Positions 15,773-27,656 of a DNA stretch of 64,000 nt are shown here, piece after piece; positions within the stretch are counted from its first letter, which is position 1, and each line of letters starts with the position of its first letter. A program made the translations under genes and the position numbers. A model generated the notes under the pieces. That model did not search any database, had not been told where the DNA came from, and worked only from the letters and a program-made list of their open reading frames with translations. The DNA is from Streptomyces griseus subsp. griseus. Lineage in GTDB: Bacteria; Actinomycetota; Actinomycetes; Streptomycetales; Streptomycetaceae. Where the stretch lies: NCBI RefSeq assembly GCF_000720255.1, contig NZ_JOJE01000002.1, forward strand, positions 186,001-250,000. The letters run 5' to 3'.

Positions 15773-18625
15773 TCACGTGCCTCCCCGCATGCCCTTCCCC
15801 GGCGGCTCCTCCAGGGACTCCCCCAGCGCCTCCGCCAGCACCTCCGCCAGGTGCCTCCCCCGCGCCCCCTCCAACTGCTGCAGCTGCGTACGGCAGGAGA
15901 AGCCGTCCGCCAGGACCACCGCACCCTCCCCCGCGGCCCGCACGGACGGCAGCAGCTGTTCCTCCGCGCAGGCGCTCGACACCTCGTAGTGGCCCTCCTC
16001 GAAGCCGAAGTTGCCCGCGAGGCCGCAGCAGCCGCCGCTCAGCTCGCCGGTCAGGCCCGCGGCGGCGCGCAGCCGGCGGTCCGGGGCGTCGCCGAGGACC
16101 GCGTGCTGGTGGCAGTGGGTCTGGCCGACGGCCGGGCGGTCGACGCGTGGCGGGGTCCAGTCGGGTGCGTGGCGCTCCAGGGCCTCGGCGAACGTCAGCA
16201 CGCGTGCGGCGAGGCGGGCCGCGCGCGGATCGTCGTGCAGCAGCTCCGGCAGGTCCGTGCGGAGCGCGGCCGCGCAGCTCGGCTCCAGTACGACGACCGG
16301 GGCGGAGGTCGCGAGCACCGGTGCCATCAGGTCGAGGGTGCGGCGCAGTACCGCGCGGGCCCGGTCGAGCTGGCCGGTCGACACGTAGGTGAGCCCGCAG
16401 CAGACCCGCCCCCGGCGCCGTGGGAACGCGGACCCCGTCGGCGGCAGCGCCACCCGCAGCCCGGCCGCCTCCAGCACGCGTACGGCCGCCTGCCCCACGG
16501 ACGGCGAGAGGTGCTCGGTGAAGGTGTCCGGCCACAGGACGACGAGGGTGCCCTCGGCGGCGACCCGCCCCCTCCGGCGCCACCACGCGCCGAACGTCTC
16601 CGTCGCCACCCGCGGAATCTCCCGCTCGGCCGCGATCCCGCCGAGCCGCTTGGCGGCGCGGGCCAGCGGAGGGACGGAGGCGAGCGCGTTGACCAGCGGG
16701 GCCGCACGGGTCCGCGCCACCGCCCGGAGCCACACCGGCAGCCATCCCATGCTGTAGTGGGCGGCCGGGCGGCGGCGACCGGCGTAGTGGTGGTGGAGGA
16801 ACTCCGCCTTGTACGTGGCCATGTCGACCTCGACCGGGCAGTCGGAGCGGCAGCCCTTGCAGGACAGGCACAGGTCCAGCGCGTCGCGGACCTCCGTCGA
16901 CCGCCAGCCGTCGGTCACCAGCTCGCCGGCGAGCATCTCGTGCAGCAGACGGGCACGCCCGCGCGTGGAGTGCGCCTCCTCGCCGGTCGCCCGGAAGGAC
17001 GGGCACATCACGGCGGACCCCGGCGCCGACGTCGTACGGCATTTCGCGACCCCGACGCAGCGGCGCACCGCCGCGGAGAAGTCGCCGCCGTCCGCCGGGT
17101 AGCCGAAGGCGACGTCGACGGGCTCGCGGGGCAGGACGGAGAAGCGGAGGTCCGCGTCCAGTGGGGCGGGGCGCACGAGCATCCCCGGGTTGAGGAGGTC
17201 GTCGGGGTCCCACACGCCCTTGGCCCGTTCGAAGAGGGCGACCATCTCCTCGCCGTACATGCGCGGCAGCAGCTCGGCGCGCGCCTGCCCGTCCCCGTGC
17301 TCCCCGGACAGCGAGCCGCCGTGCGCGACGACCAGCTCGGCCAGCTCCTCGGAGAAGCGGCGGAAGCGTGCGATACCCGTCTGAGTGAGGAGGTCGAAGT
17401 CGATGCGGACGTGGATGCAGCCGTCCCCGAAGTGCCCGTACGGGGTGCCGCGCAGGCCGTGCGCGGTCAGCAGGCCCCGGAAGTCCCGCAGGTAGGCGCC
17501 CAGCCGGGCGGGCGGCACCGCGCAGTCCTCCCACCCCGGCCAGGCCTCTCTCCCGTCCGGCATCCGGGTCGCCGTACCGCTCGCGTCCTCCCGGATGCGC
17601 CACAGCGCGCGCTGCCCCGCCGGGTCGGTCACCACCAGCGCGTCGACGACGTCGGCGGCGCGCACGATCGCCTCCGCACGCGCGCGTGCCTCACCCGGCG
17701 ACTCCCCGCCGGTCTCCACGAACAGCCAGGCACCCCCCTCGGGCAGGCCGGCCCCCGAGGGCACCAGGTCGGCCGCCATGCCCTCCACCGTCAGCGGCCC
17801 GAGCGGCAGCAGCCCGGCGGCGGCCTCCGCGGCGGCGCCCTCGTCGGCGTAGCCGAGAACGGCCAGCGCACGCGCGCGTGGCGCCTCGACGAGCCGTACG
17901 ACCGCCTCCGTCAGCACGCCCAGCGTGCCCTCCGAACCGCAGAAGGAGCGGGCCACGTCGGCGCCGTTCTCGGGCAGCAGCGCGTCCAGGGCGTAGCCGG
18001 AGATACGGCGGGGCAGCTCGGGGAAGCCGGTGCGCAGCCGGGCCAGTTCCCCGTCGACCAGTCCCCGCAGCCCGTCCGGCGCGCCGGCCCAGCCCTGCCC
18101 GAGCCGCAGCCGCTCGCCCCGCGCGGTGACCACGTCCAGCTCGCGCACACTGTCCGCGGTGGTGCCCCAGGCCACCGAGTGGGAGCCGCAGGAGTTGTTG
18201 GCGATCATCCCGCCGAGGGTGCACCGGCTGTGGGTGGAGGGGTCGGCCCCGAAGCGCAGCCCGTGCGGGGCGGCGGCTTCCTGGAGACGGTCGAGGACGA
18301 GGCCCGGCTGGACGACGGCGGTCCGCGCCTCCGGGTCCAGCGAGACCAGCCGGTTCATGTACCGCGTGAAGTCCAGCACGACCCCGGTGCCGGTGGCCTG
18401 CCCGGCGATCGAGGTACCCCCGCCGCGCGGCACCACGGGCACCCCGCGCCCCCGGCACACCTCCAGTACGGCCACCACGTCATCGGCGTCACGTGGGGCG
18501 ACGACCCCCAGCGGGACGCGGCGGTAGTTGGAGGCGTCCATGGTGACCAGGGCCCGGGAGGTGACGTCGAAACGGACGTCGCCTCGGACGGCCTTGCGCA
18601 GCTCACCCTCAAGATCCGTCGTCAT
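15773..18625 (-). CDS. Two-part FAD-linked oxidase / Fe-S oxidoreductase (D-2-hydroxyacid dehydrogenase type)
   Basis: 950 residues. N-terminal half: FAD_binding_4 domain with VVPRGGGTSIAGQATG and STHSRCTLGGMIANNSCGSHSV, then FAD-oxidase C-terminal domain with GHFGDGCIHVRIDFDL and SGEHGDGQARAELLPRMYG. C-terminal half: ferredoxin-type cysteines in MCPSFRATGEEAHSTRGRARLL and CLSCKGCRSDCPVEVDMATYK, then two CCG domains, RVCCGLTYVSTGQ and GGCCGLAGNFGFEEGHYEVS. This is the GlcD-GlcF fusion (YdiJ type), which oxidises a 2-hydroxyacid such as D-lactate or D-2-hydroxyglutarate and passes electrons on. ATG 18625 marks where the conserved N-terminus begins. It diverges from serC; oxidising D-2-hydroxyglutarate made during serine synthesis is an attractive but unproven link. 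Confidence 0.92.
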   Translation of the reverse strand: MTTDLEGELRKAVRGDVRFDVTSRALVTMDASNYRRVPLGVVAPRDADDVVAVLEVCRGRGVPVVPRGGGTSIAGQATGTGVVLDFTRYMNRLVSLDPEARTAVVQPGLVLDRLQEAAAPHGLRFGADPSTHSRCTLGGMIANNSCGSHSVAWGTTADSVRELDVVTARGERLRLGQGWAGAPDGLRGLVDGELARLRTGFPELPRRISGYALDALLPENGADVARSFCGSEGTLGVLTEAVVRLVEAPRARALAVLGYADEGAAAEAAAGLLPLGPLTVEGMAADLVPSGAGLPEGGAWLFVETGGESPGEARARAEAIVRAADVVDALVVTDPAGQRALWRIREDASGTATRMPDGREAWPGWEDCAVPPARLGAYLRDFRGLLTAHGLRGTPYGHFGDGCIHVRIDFDLLTQTGIARFRRFSEELAELVVAHGGSLSGEHGDGQARAELLPRMYGEEMVALFERAKGVWDPDDLLNPGMLVRPAPLDADLRFSVLPREPVDVAFGYPADGGDFSAAVRRCVGVAKCRTTSAPGSAVMCPSFRATGEEAHSTRGRARLLHEMLAGELVTDGWRSTEVRDALDLCLSCKGCRSDCPVEVDMATYKAEFLHHHYAGRRRPAAHYSMGWLPVWLRAVARTRAAPLVNALASVPPLARAAKRLGGIAAEREIPRVATETFGAWWRRRGRVAAEGTLVVLWPDTFTEHLSPSVGQAAVRVLEAAGLRVALPPTGSAFPRRRGRVCCGLTYVSTGQLDRARAVLRRTLDLMAPVLATSAPVVVLEPSCAAALRTDLPELLHDDPRAARLAARVLTFAEALERHAPDWTPPRVDRPAVGQTHCHQHAVLGDAPDRRLRAAAGLTGELSGGCCGLAGNFGFEEGHYEVSSACAEEQLLPSVRAAGEGAVVLADGFSCRTQLQQLEGARGRHLAEVLAEALGESLEEPPGKGMRGGT

Positions 18626-18671
18626 ACGTCCAGCAAACCAGTTCGGACGGGCCGCAGACAGAAGACCGTCT

Positions 18672-18710
18672 CGGCCGTCCTCAGCCGTCCGGCGATCGAG
18701 GACGCGGCCG
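18672..18710. repeat. Intergenic dyad repeat of Streptomyces type
   Basis: Arms CGGCCG and CCTC pair with GAGGA and CGGCCG around the core AGCCGTCCGGCGATC. The CCTCAGCC...TCCGGCG...GAGGA pattern resembles a GC-rich intergenic repeat found many times in Streptomyces genomes (from memory). It lies in the divergent gap between the oxidoreductase and serC. Confidence 0.5.
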
Positions 18711-18842
18711 TTCCTCGACCGCGCCGGCGGCCGAAGCGGCGGCCGAATCGGGGTCTGTGGGGCGGCAGCCACCAGGTCCGCCCACCGAAACGCCGTCTCA
18801 CCCGACGGACGAGGTTTCGCCCAGGTTTCCTCCACGGGCTAA

Positions 18843-19970
<1,128 letters not shown>

Positions 19971-20010
19971 CCGCTTTCCGTACGACACCCCGTACGACCC
20001 GAACGACGAC

Positions 20011-20040
20011 GAGGGCGCCCCACATGCGTGGGGCGCCCTC
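20011..20040 (+). terminator. Terminator hairpin after serC
   Basis: GAGGGCGCCCCAC and GTGGGGCGCCCTC are perfect 13-bp arms around the loop ATGC, 41 nt after the serC stop. There is no T-run, which is normal for Streptomyces terminators. Confidence 0.85.
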
Positions 20041-20183
20041 CCGCATACACGGCCGTGGCAGGGGCCGCGGGATGGCCCAGTACGCCGCACTGGCCACCTA
20101 AACCGACGTGTCCATTGGTGAGTTGGCGGCGACAGGTGAGCAGCGGGAGCGTTGCTGCCGGCGCGCCGGGATAGGGTGCACCC

Positions 20184-20702
20184 GTGGAACGGATCTTGGT
20201 GGTGGGTGTCACCGGTGCGGGCAAATCCACGCTCGCCCGGGCCTTGAGCAGTCGTCTGGGCCTGCCCTACCACGAGATGGACGCGCTGTACCACAACGGC
20301 CCCAACTGGGCCATCAATAACAACTTCACCGAAGACGTATCAAGGCTCACCGCCAAGCCTTGCTGGGTCATAGACTCTCTCGGCTATCCAGAAGTCCGTG
20401 ATCTGTTGTGGGACCGGGCCGACACCGTGATCTGGCTGGACTATCCCAAACGCGTCATCATGCTCCGTGTCCTGCGCCGGTCCTTCCACCGCACCGTCAC
20501 ACGCGAGGTTCTCTTCGGCGGCAACAGGGAAACCTGGACGGGCTGGCTGAGCCGGGAGCACCCGGCCTGGTGGGCATGGTCCCAACACGGGAGCCGCCGC
20601 CGCGAAGTCGGGCGCCGTGTCCGCGATCCCCGTTTCGCTCCTCTCGACACTCTCCGCTTCGGCCACCCCGACGACACCGCGGCCTGGCTGGCGTCCTTCT
20701 GA
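20184..20702 (+). CDS. P-loop NTPase (adenylate kinase/topology modulation-like)
   Basis: 172 residues. Walker A is right at the N-terminus, ILVVGVTGAGKSTLARALSSRLG, followed by PYHEMDALYHNGPNW, the substrate-binding stretch of FlaR-type nucleotide kinase-like proteins. A middle segment VIWLDYPKRVIMLRVLRRS is the usual strand-helix with the arginine-rich LID. The family is annotated as topology modulation or shikimate/adenylate kinase-like, but the substrate is unknown. GTG 20184 was chosen because the P-loop follows immediately. It stands alone downstream of the serC terminator, with a decayed transposase piece behind it. Confidence 0.82.
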   Translation: MERILVVGVTGAGKSTLARALSSRLGLPYHEMDALYHNGPNWAINNNFTEDVSRLTAKPCWVIDSLGYPEVRDLLWDRADTVIWLDYPKRVIMLRVLRRSFHRTVTREVLFGGNRETWTGWLSREHPAWWAWSQHGSRRREVGRRVRDPRFAPLDTLRFGHPDDTAAWLASF

Positions 20703-20714
20703 CCGGCGGGCTGC

Positions 20715-20843
20715 CTACTGGGGACCTGGTTCGTCGACGGGCTGGGTGCGGCCACCGCCCTGGGGCCGTACCGGAGCGGCCGGAACTACCCACTGGAAGA
20801 ACTCCCACAACCCATCCGGCACCAGACGCTCCACCATCGCCAT
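20715..20843 (-). pseudogene. N-terminal fragment of an IS5-type transposase
   Basis: Reading leftward from ATG 20843 gives 42 residues: MAMVERLVPDGLWEFFQWVV, then PAAPVRPQGGGRTQPVDEPG and a stop at 20715. The pattern RLVPDxLWE...PxPxRPQGGG is the start of many actinobacterial IS5-family transposases, which should run on for over 200 residues. Here it ends after about 42, so only a remnant is left. No terminal inverted repeats or target duplication were recognised. It is too short to work and marks an old insertion scar next to the P-loop gene. Confidence 0.7.
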
Positions 20844-20895
20844 CACGGCAGCCAGCCCAGTGATCAGGCCAGTTGAGACGATCTCCAAACCGACG

Positions 20896-21396
20896 TCATG
20901 CCAGCGGGCAGGTGAGATCAGGGTGGTGCCGGTTCGGGCAGCACACCACGTTCAGCGACACCATGCTGCCCGACCGGTTGTAATACACCCAGCTCACATC
21001 GACACCGACCGGCAGGACATCGAGCGCGTAATCACGCTTGGTGTCCAAGCCCGCGTACGGCGGCCGCCCGTCCTCCCGCTCCATCGGCAGGTTGTCGAGG
21101 AACAGCTTGGTCAGCCAGTCGAGGGCCGCGACGGGGTCGGCCCAAGACCGCTCATGGCTGGCCTGGCTGCGTTTCATGAGCCAGTGGCCCGACATCACGG
21201 GCGGCAGGTTCGAGGCCGGAAACTCGGCGCTCACCTCGCGGTACCGCTGGAGGACGCGGATGGCCATCTTGTCGTCGTCGGAAGCGGGAGGCGCTGGAGG
21301 GTCAGGATGCGGAGGCCGCCGGTCGCCTTCCCGGTGGTAGCTGTCTGGCGATCCGATCCACGGGCCGTAGCCGTGGAAGTGTCCTGTCCAGGTCAT
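20896..21396 (-). CDS. Hypothetical protein, lineage-specific
   Basis: 166 residues, soluble, not recognised. It begins MTWTGHFHGYGPWIGSPDSY, has a proline-rich linker (about 25-40), a helical part DDDKMAIRVLQRYREVSAEF and an aromatic-rich C-terminal half with NRSGSMVSLNVVCCPNRHH. A GGAAGG Shine-Dalgarno lies 5 nt upstream of ATG 21396. It lies between a transposase fragment and the cellulase gene and could have arrived with the mobile element. Codon bias looks normal for the window. Confidence 0.6.
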   Translation of the reverse strand: MTWTGHFHGYGPWIGSPDSYHREGDRRPPHPDPPAPPASDDDKMAIRVLQRYREVSAEFPASNLPPVMSGHWLMKRSQASHERSWADPVAALDWLTKLFLDNLPMEREDGRPPYAGLDTKRDYALDVLPVGVDVSWVYYNRSGSMVSLNVVCCPNRHHPDLTCPLA

Positions 21397-21560
21397 GCGC
21401 GCCTTCCAGATGGGGGCGGGCCGCCCTCACACCCGAGGACGGCCCGTCATGGGTTGAGAGGTGTAGCAGCTCAGGCGCTCGACTTCCGCGCTTTCACCCA
21501 GCCGAGGGCGAAGTCGTCCAGCTCGGCCGGCCGTCGCCGTGCGCGACACCGCTGGTAGGC

Positions 21561-21593
21561 AAGGGCGCCCGGTGACCACCGCCGGACGCCCTT
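21561..21593 (-). terminator. Terminator hairpin after the cellulase gene
   Basis: AAGGGCG-c-CCGG pairs with CCGG-a-CGCCCTT, leaving one mismatch in the stem, starting 4 nt beyond the cellulase stop. Confidence 0.6.
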
Positions 21594-21596
21594 CTC

Positions 21597-23219
<1,623 letters not shown>

Positions 23220-23271
23220 TCACGTCAATACATGGGACGGATCCTCAGCCGCCGCGAGACCGGGACACGGC

Positions 23272-24258
23272 TCAGCGCCGGCGGAAGAGCCGGCTCAGGC
23301 CGAACAGGGCGGCACAGGCGAGGACGACGGCCACCGCGCCCGTCTTGAGCGTCACGGGCGTGTCGGAGCCCTTGCCGTCATCGGACGCGGACGAACTCCC
23401 GCCGCCGGAAGGCGACTTGGACCCGCTCTCACCGGGCGCGTCCTCCGCGACCACCGAACTGCCGGTCCCCTCACTGCCGTACATCAGCTTCGTGCCGTCG
23501 GCGGAGTAGCTGACGGACTCGCCCTGCCGTTGCAGGGGCACGTCCAGCTGCTCGAGTCGTTTGATCCTGCCGCCGTTCCAGTCGTAGGCGATGCCGCCGA
23601 GGTAGCCGCGTACGGCGAGCTGCTTGCCGTCCGGGGAGAGGGCGGCGTCGGTGGCCCACAGGTCGACGGTGGCGATGGGGCGGAAGACGTTCGTGCCGGA
23701 CGTGGAGAGCTTGGCGGGACCCTCGTAGAGGTGTCCGCCGTCCTCGTTCTTGTCGACGATGTAGGCGCGGCCGGTCTTGGGGTGGACGACGAGCGACTCG
23801 GCGTCCCGGGCGCCGTCCGAGTACTTCACGACGTACTGCTTCGCCCGGATCGTCTGGTCCTTCAGCTCCTTGGGCTCGGGCAGCCGGTAGATCCACACGT
23901 AGGACCAGGAGCCGCCGAGGTTGTCGCCGATGTCCCCGACGTAGATCTGGTTGTTCGGCCCGATGGAGATGGCCTCCACGTCCCGCGGCCGGCCCACGCC
24001 GGTCATGGTGACCCGCGCGACCGTCTTCCCGGTGGCGCTGTCGACGGCGTACAGGTACGGGCCGTCGTCGCTGTCGTTGTGCGTCCAGTAGATCCCGGGG
24101 TGGAGGTGGGAGGCGGCCAGTCCGCTCGACTCGGTGACGCGGGAGTCCTCGATGGTGAATCCGTCGTCGCCGGAGGCGGAGGGAGCGGCGGTGGCGGGCC
24201 CGGCGCCCGTCAGGACGACAAGAGCGGCGGCCGAGATCGCCCCGAGGAATGCGCGCAT
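23272..24258 (-). CDS. Secreted, membrane-anchored beta-propeller-like protein
   Basis: 328 residues. N-terminal signal peptide (MRAFLGAISAAALVVLTGAG, cut near ATAAP), an extracellular domain of about 240 residues, a Ser/Gly-rich stalk (SGGGSSSASDDGKGS), and a C-terminal membrane helix TGAVAVVLACAALFGLSRLF followed by RRR. No LPxTG motif, so it stays anchored by this helix. The ectodomain repeats a pattern of blades with aspartates: YWTHNDSDDGPYLYAVDS, EAISIGPNNQIYVGDIGDN, ATDAALSPDGKQLAVRGY. This suggests a six-bladed propeller of the esterase-like/WD40-like class; no catalytic motif is clear. Start ATG 24258. Confidence 0.8.
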   Translation of the reverse strand: MRAFLGAISAAALVVLTGAGPATAAPSASGDDGFTIEDSRVTESSGLAASHLHPGIYWTHNDSDDGPYLYAVDSATGKTVARVTMTGVGRPRDVEAISIGPNNQIYVGDIGDNLGGSWSYVWIYRLPEPKELKDQTIRAKQYVVKYSDGARDAESLVVHPKTGRAYIVDKNEDGGHLYEGPAKLSTSGTNVFRPIATVDLWATDAALSPDGKQLAVRGYLGGIAYDWNGGRIKRLEQLDVPLQRQGESVSYSADGTKLMYGSEGTGSSVVAEDAPGESGSKSPSGGGSSSASDDGKGSDTPVTLKTGAVAVVLACAALFGLSRLFRRR

Positions 24259-24371
24259 GACGTCCAGCTTGCCATCCCCGGGTTGTGAAGCCGGAGTGGA
24301 CACCGCGTGCCCGCCCGACGCGTGGGCAGCCTCACATCCCAACTCCCCTGCTGATCGTCCATCATGAGCGG

Positions 24372-25121
24372 ATGCTCAGGTTCATGCCCGTCGGAGACTC
24401 CATGACGATCGGCAGCGCGGGCGAGCACACATGGCGGTACCGCATGTGGCAGCACCTGCGCGCGACGTACCGCGCCCCGTTCGAGGTGGTCGGTCCCCGC
24501 GAGACGCTGTACGACAAGGCGACGCAGGGGCCGACGTCGTACGAGTACGCCGACCCGGACTTCCCCCGCGCCCACCTGGCGGGCTGGGGCGAGGGCTGGC
24601 TGCACATGGCCCCGGCCATCCGCGAGTCGGTCCGCTCCTGCCGGGCCGACGTGCTGCTGGTCTCCCTGGGGCTGATCGACCTGGGCTTCTACACGAACGC
24701 CGAGCAGACGGCCGCCAACGCGCGGGAGTTCGTCACCGAGGCCCGCGCCGCGAACCCGCATGTCCGCGTCGTCCTCCTCCCGGTGATCCCCAATGTGCGC
24801 GCCGAGGCCGACGCGCCCTTCGCCGCGGAGGTCGCCCGCTTCAACGAGCTGCTGGCGAAGACGGCGGCGAACCTGGACGATCCGACGTCACCCCTGCTGA
24901 TGGCCTCGATCCCGGAGTCGTACGACATCCACACCGACACCTACGACGGCACCCACCCCAACGCGAACGGCGAGCACAAACTGGCGGCGGCGTTCGCGGG
25001 GGCGATGCACCAGGCATGGGGGATCGGCGGGGAGTACGGGGAGCCGACGGGATCCGCGAGTCACCCGGCACCGGGCCGCACATGGGGGCGCGGGTCGTCC
25101 CACCGCGCCGTTCGGAGGTGA
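24372..25121 (+). CDS. SGNH/GDSL-family hydrolase
   Basis: 249 residues. Block I is MPVGDSMTIGSAGEHTWRYRMW, with the nucleophile Ser in GDS; the blocks II-III region includes VLLVSLGLIDLGFYTNAEQT, and block V supplies the catalytic D-x-x-H in DTYDGTHPNANGEHKLA. It would cleave an ester, possibly an acetyl group on a sugar. No signal peptide follows ATG 24372, so it may be cytosolic; the longer in-frame start at 24285 adds no signal peptide either. The expected block III GxN of canonical SGNH enzymes is replaced by G-L-I-D. It lies near the cellulase but on the other strand. Confidence 0.85.
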   Translation: MLRFMPVGDSMTIGSAGEHTWRYRMWQHLRATYRAPFEVVGPRETLYDKATQGPTSYEYADPDFPRAHLAGWGEGWLHMAPAIRESVRSCRADVLLVSLGLIDLGFYTNAEQTAANAREFVTEARAANPHVRVVLLPVIPNVRAEADAPFAAEVARFNELLAKTAANLDDPTSPLLMASIPESYDIHTDTYDGTHPNANGEHKLAAAFAGAMHQAWGIGGEYGEPTGSASHPAPGRTWGRGSSHRAVRR

Positions 25122-25233
25122 CCGGCCCGGGAGCGCTGTGGCATATGCCAAGAGACCCGTGTCCTGGTCACCGTGCGTATCGTTGTACTGCTCGGCGGCG
25201 CTCATCCACGGGCCGCCGGGGAGGAGTGCCAAG

Positions 25234-25821
25234 ATGACCCTCCTCGAAGACAGGATCATGATGGCCGACGCGAACACCCAGCGCCTGGACGAGTGGTTCG
25301 AGCGGCTGGAGCACATGCCCGTCCCCGAAGGATTCAGGGTCGAGATCGTCGGGGGCAGCGTCTTCATGACACCGCAGAGGGACACTCACTGGGAGATCAT
25401 CCGCCACTTCCTCTGGGCCCTCGAAGACAGATTCGGGAGGAAGGTCAAGGTCTTCTCTGACGTCCGCGTCGACTTCCCGGGCCACCAGAACGGCTTCTGC
25501 CCGGACATCGCCCTGCTCAAGGACTCGGCCAAGCCGGATGACAAGGGCCGCTGGCGATATCAGGACGTCGAGTTCGTCGCCGAGGTCATCTCCGACGGAA
25601 CGGCCCACAACGACTACGGCCCGAAGAAGCTCGCCTACGCGGAGGCCGGAGTGCCGGTCTATGTCGTCGCCGACCCCTACCAGGGGCGGTGCTACGTCTA
25701 CACCGACCCCAAGGAAGGTGACTACGAACAGCGGACGCCGGTGGACTTCGGCACCGACATCGACCTGACCGGCACGGTGGTCGACCTCACCCTCAGGACC
25801 GACGACTTCCCCCGCGACTGA
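25234..25821 (+). CDS. Uma2-family endonuclease-like protein (DUF820)
   Basis: 195 residues with the PD-(D/E)XK restriction-like fold of the Uma2 family: FRVEIVGGSVFMTPQRDTHWEIIRHFLWAL, then GFCPDIALL supplying the active-site Asp, and DVEFVAEVISDGTAHNDYGPKKLAYAEAGVPVYVVAD with the E-V...K motif. The natural role of the family is not established; many copies occur per Streptomyces genome. ATG 25234 was chosen because GGAGG lies about 9 nt upstream; an in-frame ATG at 25138 has no such site. It is monocistronic. Confidence 0.85.
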   Translation: MTLLEDRIMMADANTQRLDEWFERLEHMPVPEGFRVEIVGGSVFMTPQRDTHWEIIRHFLWALEDRFGRKVKVFSDVRVDFPGHQNGFCPDIALLKDSAKPDDKGRWRYQDVEFVAEVISDGTAHNDYGPKKLAYAEAGVPVYVVADPYQGRCYVYTDPKEGDYEQRTPVDFGTDIDLTGTVVDLTLRTDDFPRD

Positions 25822-25865
25822 CCCCCCTTGCGTAGAGCGCACTCCAAGCCGTTGGCTAGGCGGTC

Positions 25866-26858
<993 letters not shown>

Positions 26859-26874
26859 CCCCGGGTGCGATCTG

Positions 26875-26896
26875 AGGGGCGCGGGGAACTGCGCGA
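26875..26896 (+). repeat. Interspersed Streptomyces repeat, copy 2
   Basis: Identical over 22 nt to the minus strand of 6101-6122, here just after the aldo/keto reductase stop. The two copies have similar but diverged flanks. Confidence 0.75.
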
Positions 26897-26955
26897 TCGG
26901 CCCACCACGGTCCGCACCGGACCGACGACGTGCGGTTCCCGGCCCTCCCTCGGCC

Positions 26956-27045
26956 CTACTTACCGAGCACCGCCGCCAACGCCACAGCGACGAACATCAG
27001 TACAAGCACACCGGCCATGATCCGGTTCCGGGTTTTCGGGTCCAC
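26956..27045 (-). CDS. Small single-pass membrane protein, 29 residues
   Basis: GTG 27045 opens VDPKTRNRIM, followed by one hydrophobic helix AGVLVLMFVAVALAAVLG and a final Lys. Basic residues before the helix predict an N-inside single-pass membrane protein. It ends 10 nt before the thpR stop on the left and lies in the same direction, 9 nt after it in reading order, so it could be translated from the thpR transcript. No strong Shine-Dalgarno is seen. Small proteins of this design are conserved across Streptomyces (recalled). It was called on composition, charge pattern and position. Confidence 0.65.
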   Translation of the reverse strand: MDPKTRNRIMAGVLVLMFVAVALAAVLGK

Positions 27046-27054
27046 GTATCGAGC

Positions 27055-27627
27055 CTAACCGGCGGTGCCGAGCGGCCAGCGGGCGACCGCCTCGTAGCGG
27101 GGCTGCTCGCCCGGCACCCCGGACGTCGGCAGGTCGCTGCGGACCAGATGCAGCTCCCGGACGGTCCAGGTGGTGCCGGTGAAGGGGTGGAGGGCCTCGA
27201 CGTACGGCCGCACGGGGAAGGCGTCCCTGCTGCGGGCCACCGTCAGGTGGGGCCTGTACTTGCGGTGCTCCCCCATCGGGATGCCCGCCTTGCGCGCCGC
27301 CGCCTCCGACCGGTCGGCCAGCAGGCGCAGGGTGTCCAGGTCGCCGTGCGCCCCCGCCCACAGGGCCCGGCCGTGGCCGAACTGGCCGCCTCCCCGGACG
27401 GCGAGGGGGAAGACGGGGGTGCGGTGGGCGGCCCGTTCGAGGCGGGCCGACAGGTCGGGTACGACGGCGTCGTCGACCTCGCCGTAGAACGCGAGGGTGA
27501 AGTGCCAGCCCGGGCGGCCCGTCCAGCGCAGGCCGGCCGCGCCGGGCAGCTCCTTCAGTTCGGCGATCTTCGCGGCCAGTTCGTCGGTCACATCGGTCGG
27601 CGGAAGCACGGCGGCGAAGAGTCTCAT
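27055..27627 (-). CDS. thpR: RNA 2',3'-cyclic phosphodiesterase
   Basis: 190 residues of the 2H phosphoesterase superfamily (formerly 2'-5' RNA ligase LigT). The two catalytic HxT motifs are clear: HFTLAFYG (about residues 42-49) and HLTVARSRD (about 125). N-terminal MRLFAAVLPP is the usual start. The enzyme opens 2',3'-cyclic phosphates at RNA ends; its cellular substrate is uncertain. ATG 27627 fits the family N-terminus better than the ORF start at 27660. It lies 29 nt after the MFS gene stop in the same direction, and may be co-transcribed with it. Confidence 0.9.
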   Translation of the reverse strand: MRLFAAVLPPTDVTDELAAKIAELKELPGAAGLRWTGRPGWHFTLAFYGEVDDAVVPDLSARLERAAHRTPVFPLAVRGGGQFGHGRALWAGAHGDLDTLRLLADRSEAAARKAGIPMGEHRKYRPHLTVARSRDAFPVRPYVEALHPFTGTTWTVRELHLVRSDLPTSGVPGEQPRYEAVARWPLGTAG

Positions 27628-27656
27628 GGGCTCACCCTGCCACGCGCCCCGCGCGG

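Noticed and set aside
25138..25233. Upstream in-frame extension of the Uma2 gene
   Set aside because: Cys/Trp-rich and without a ribosome-binding site, whereas ATG 25234 has GGAGG.
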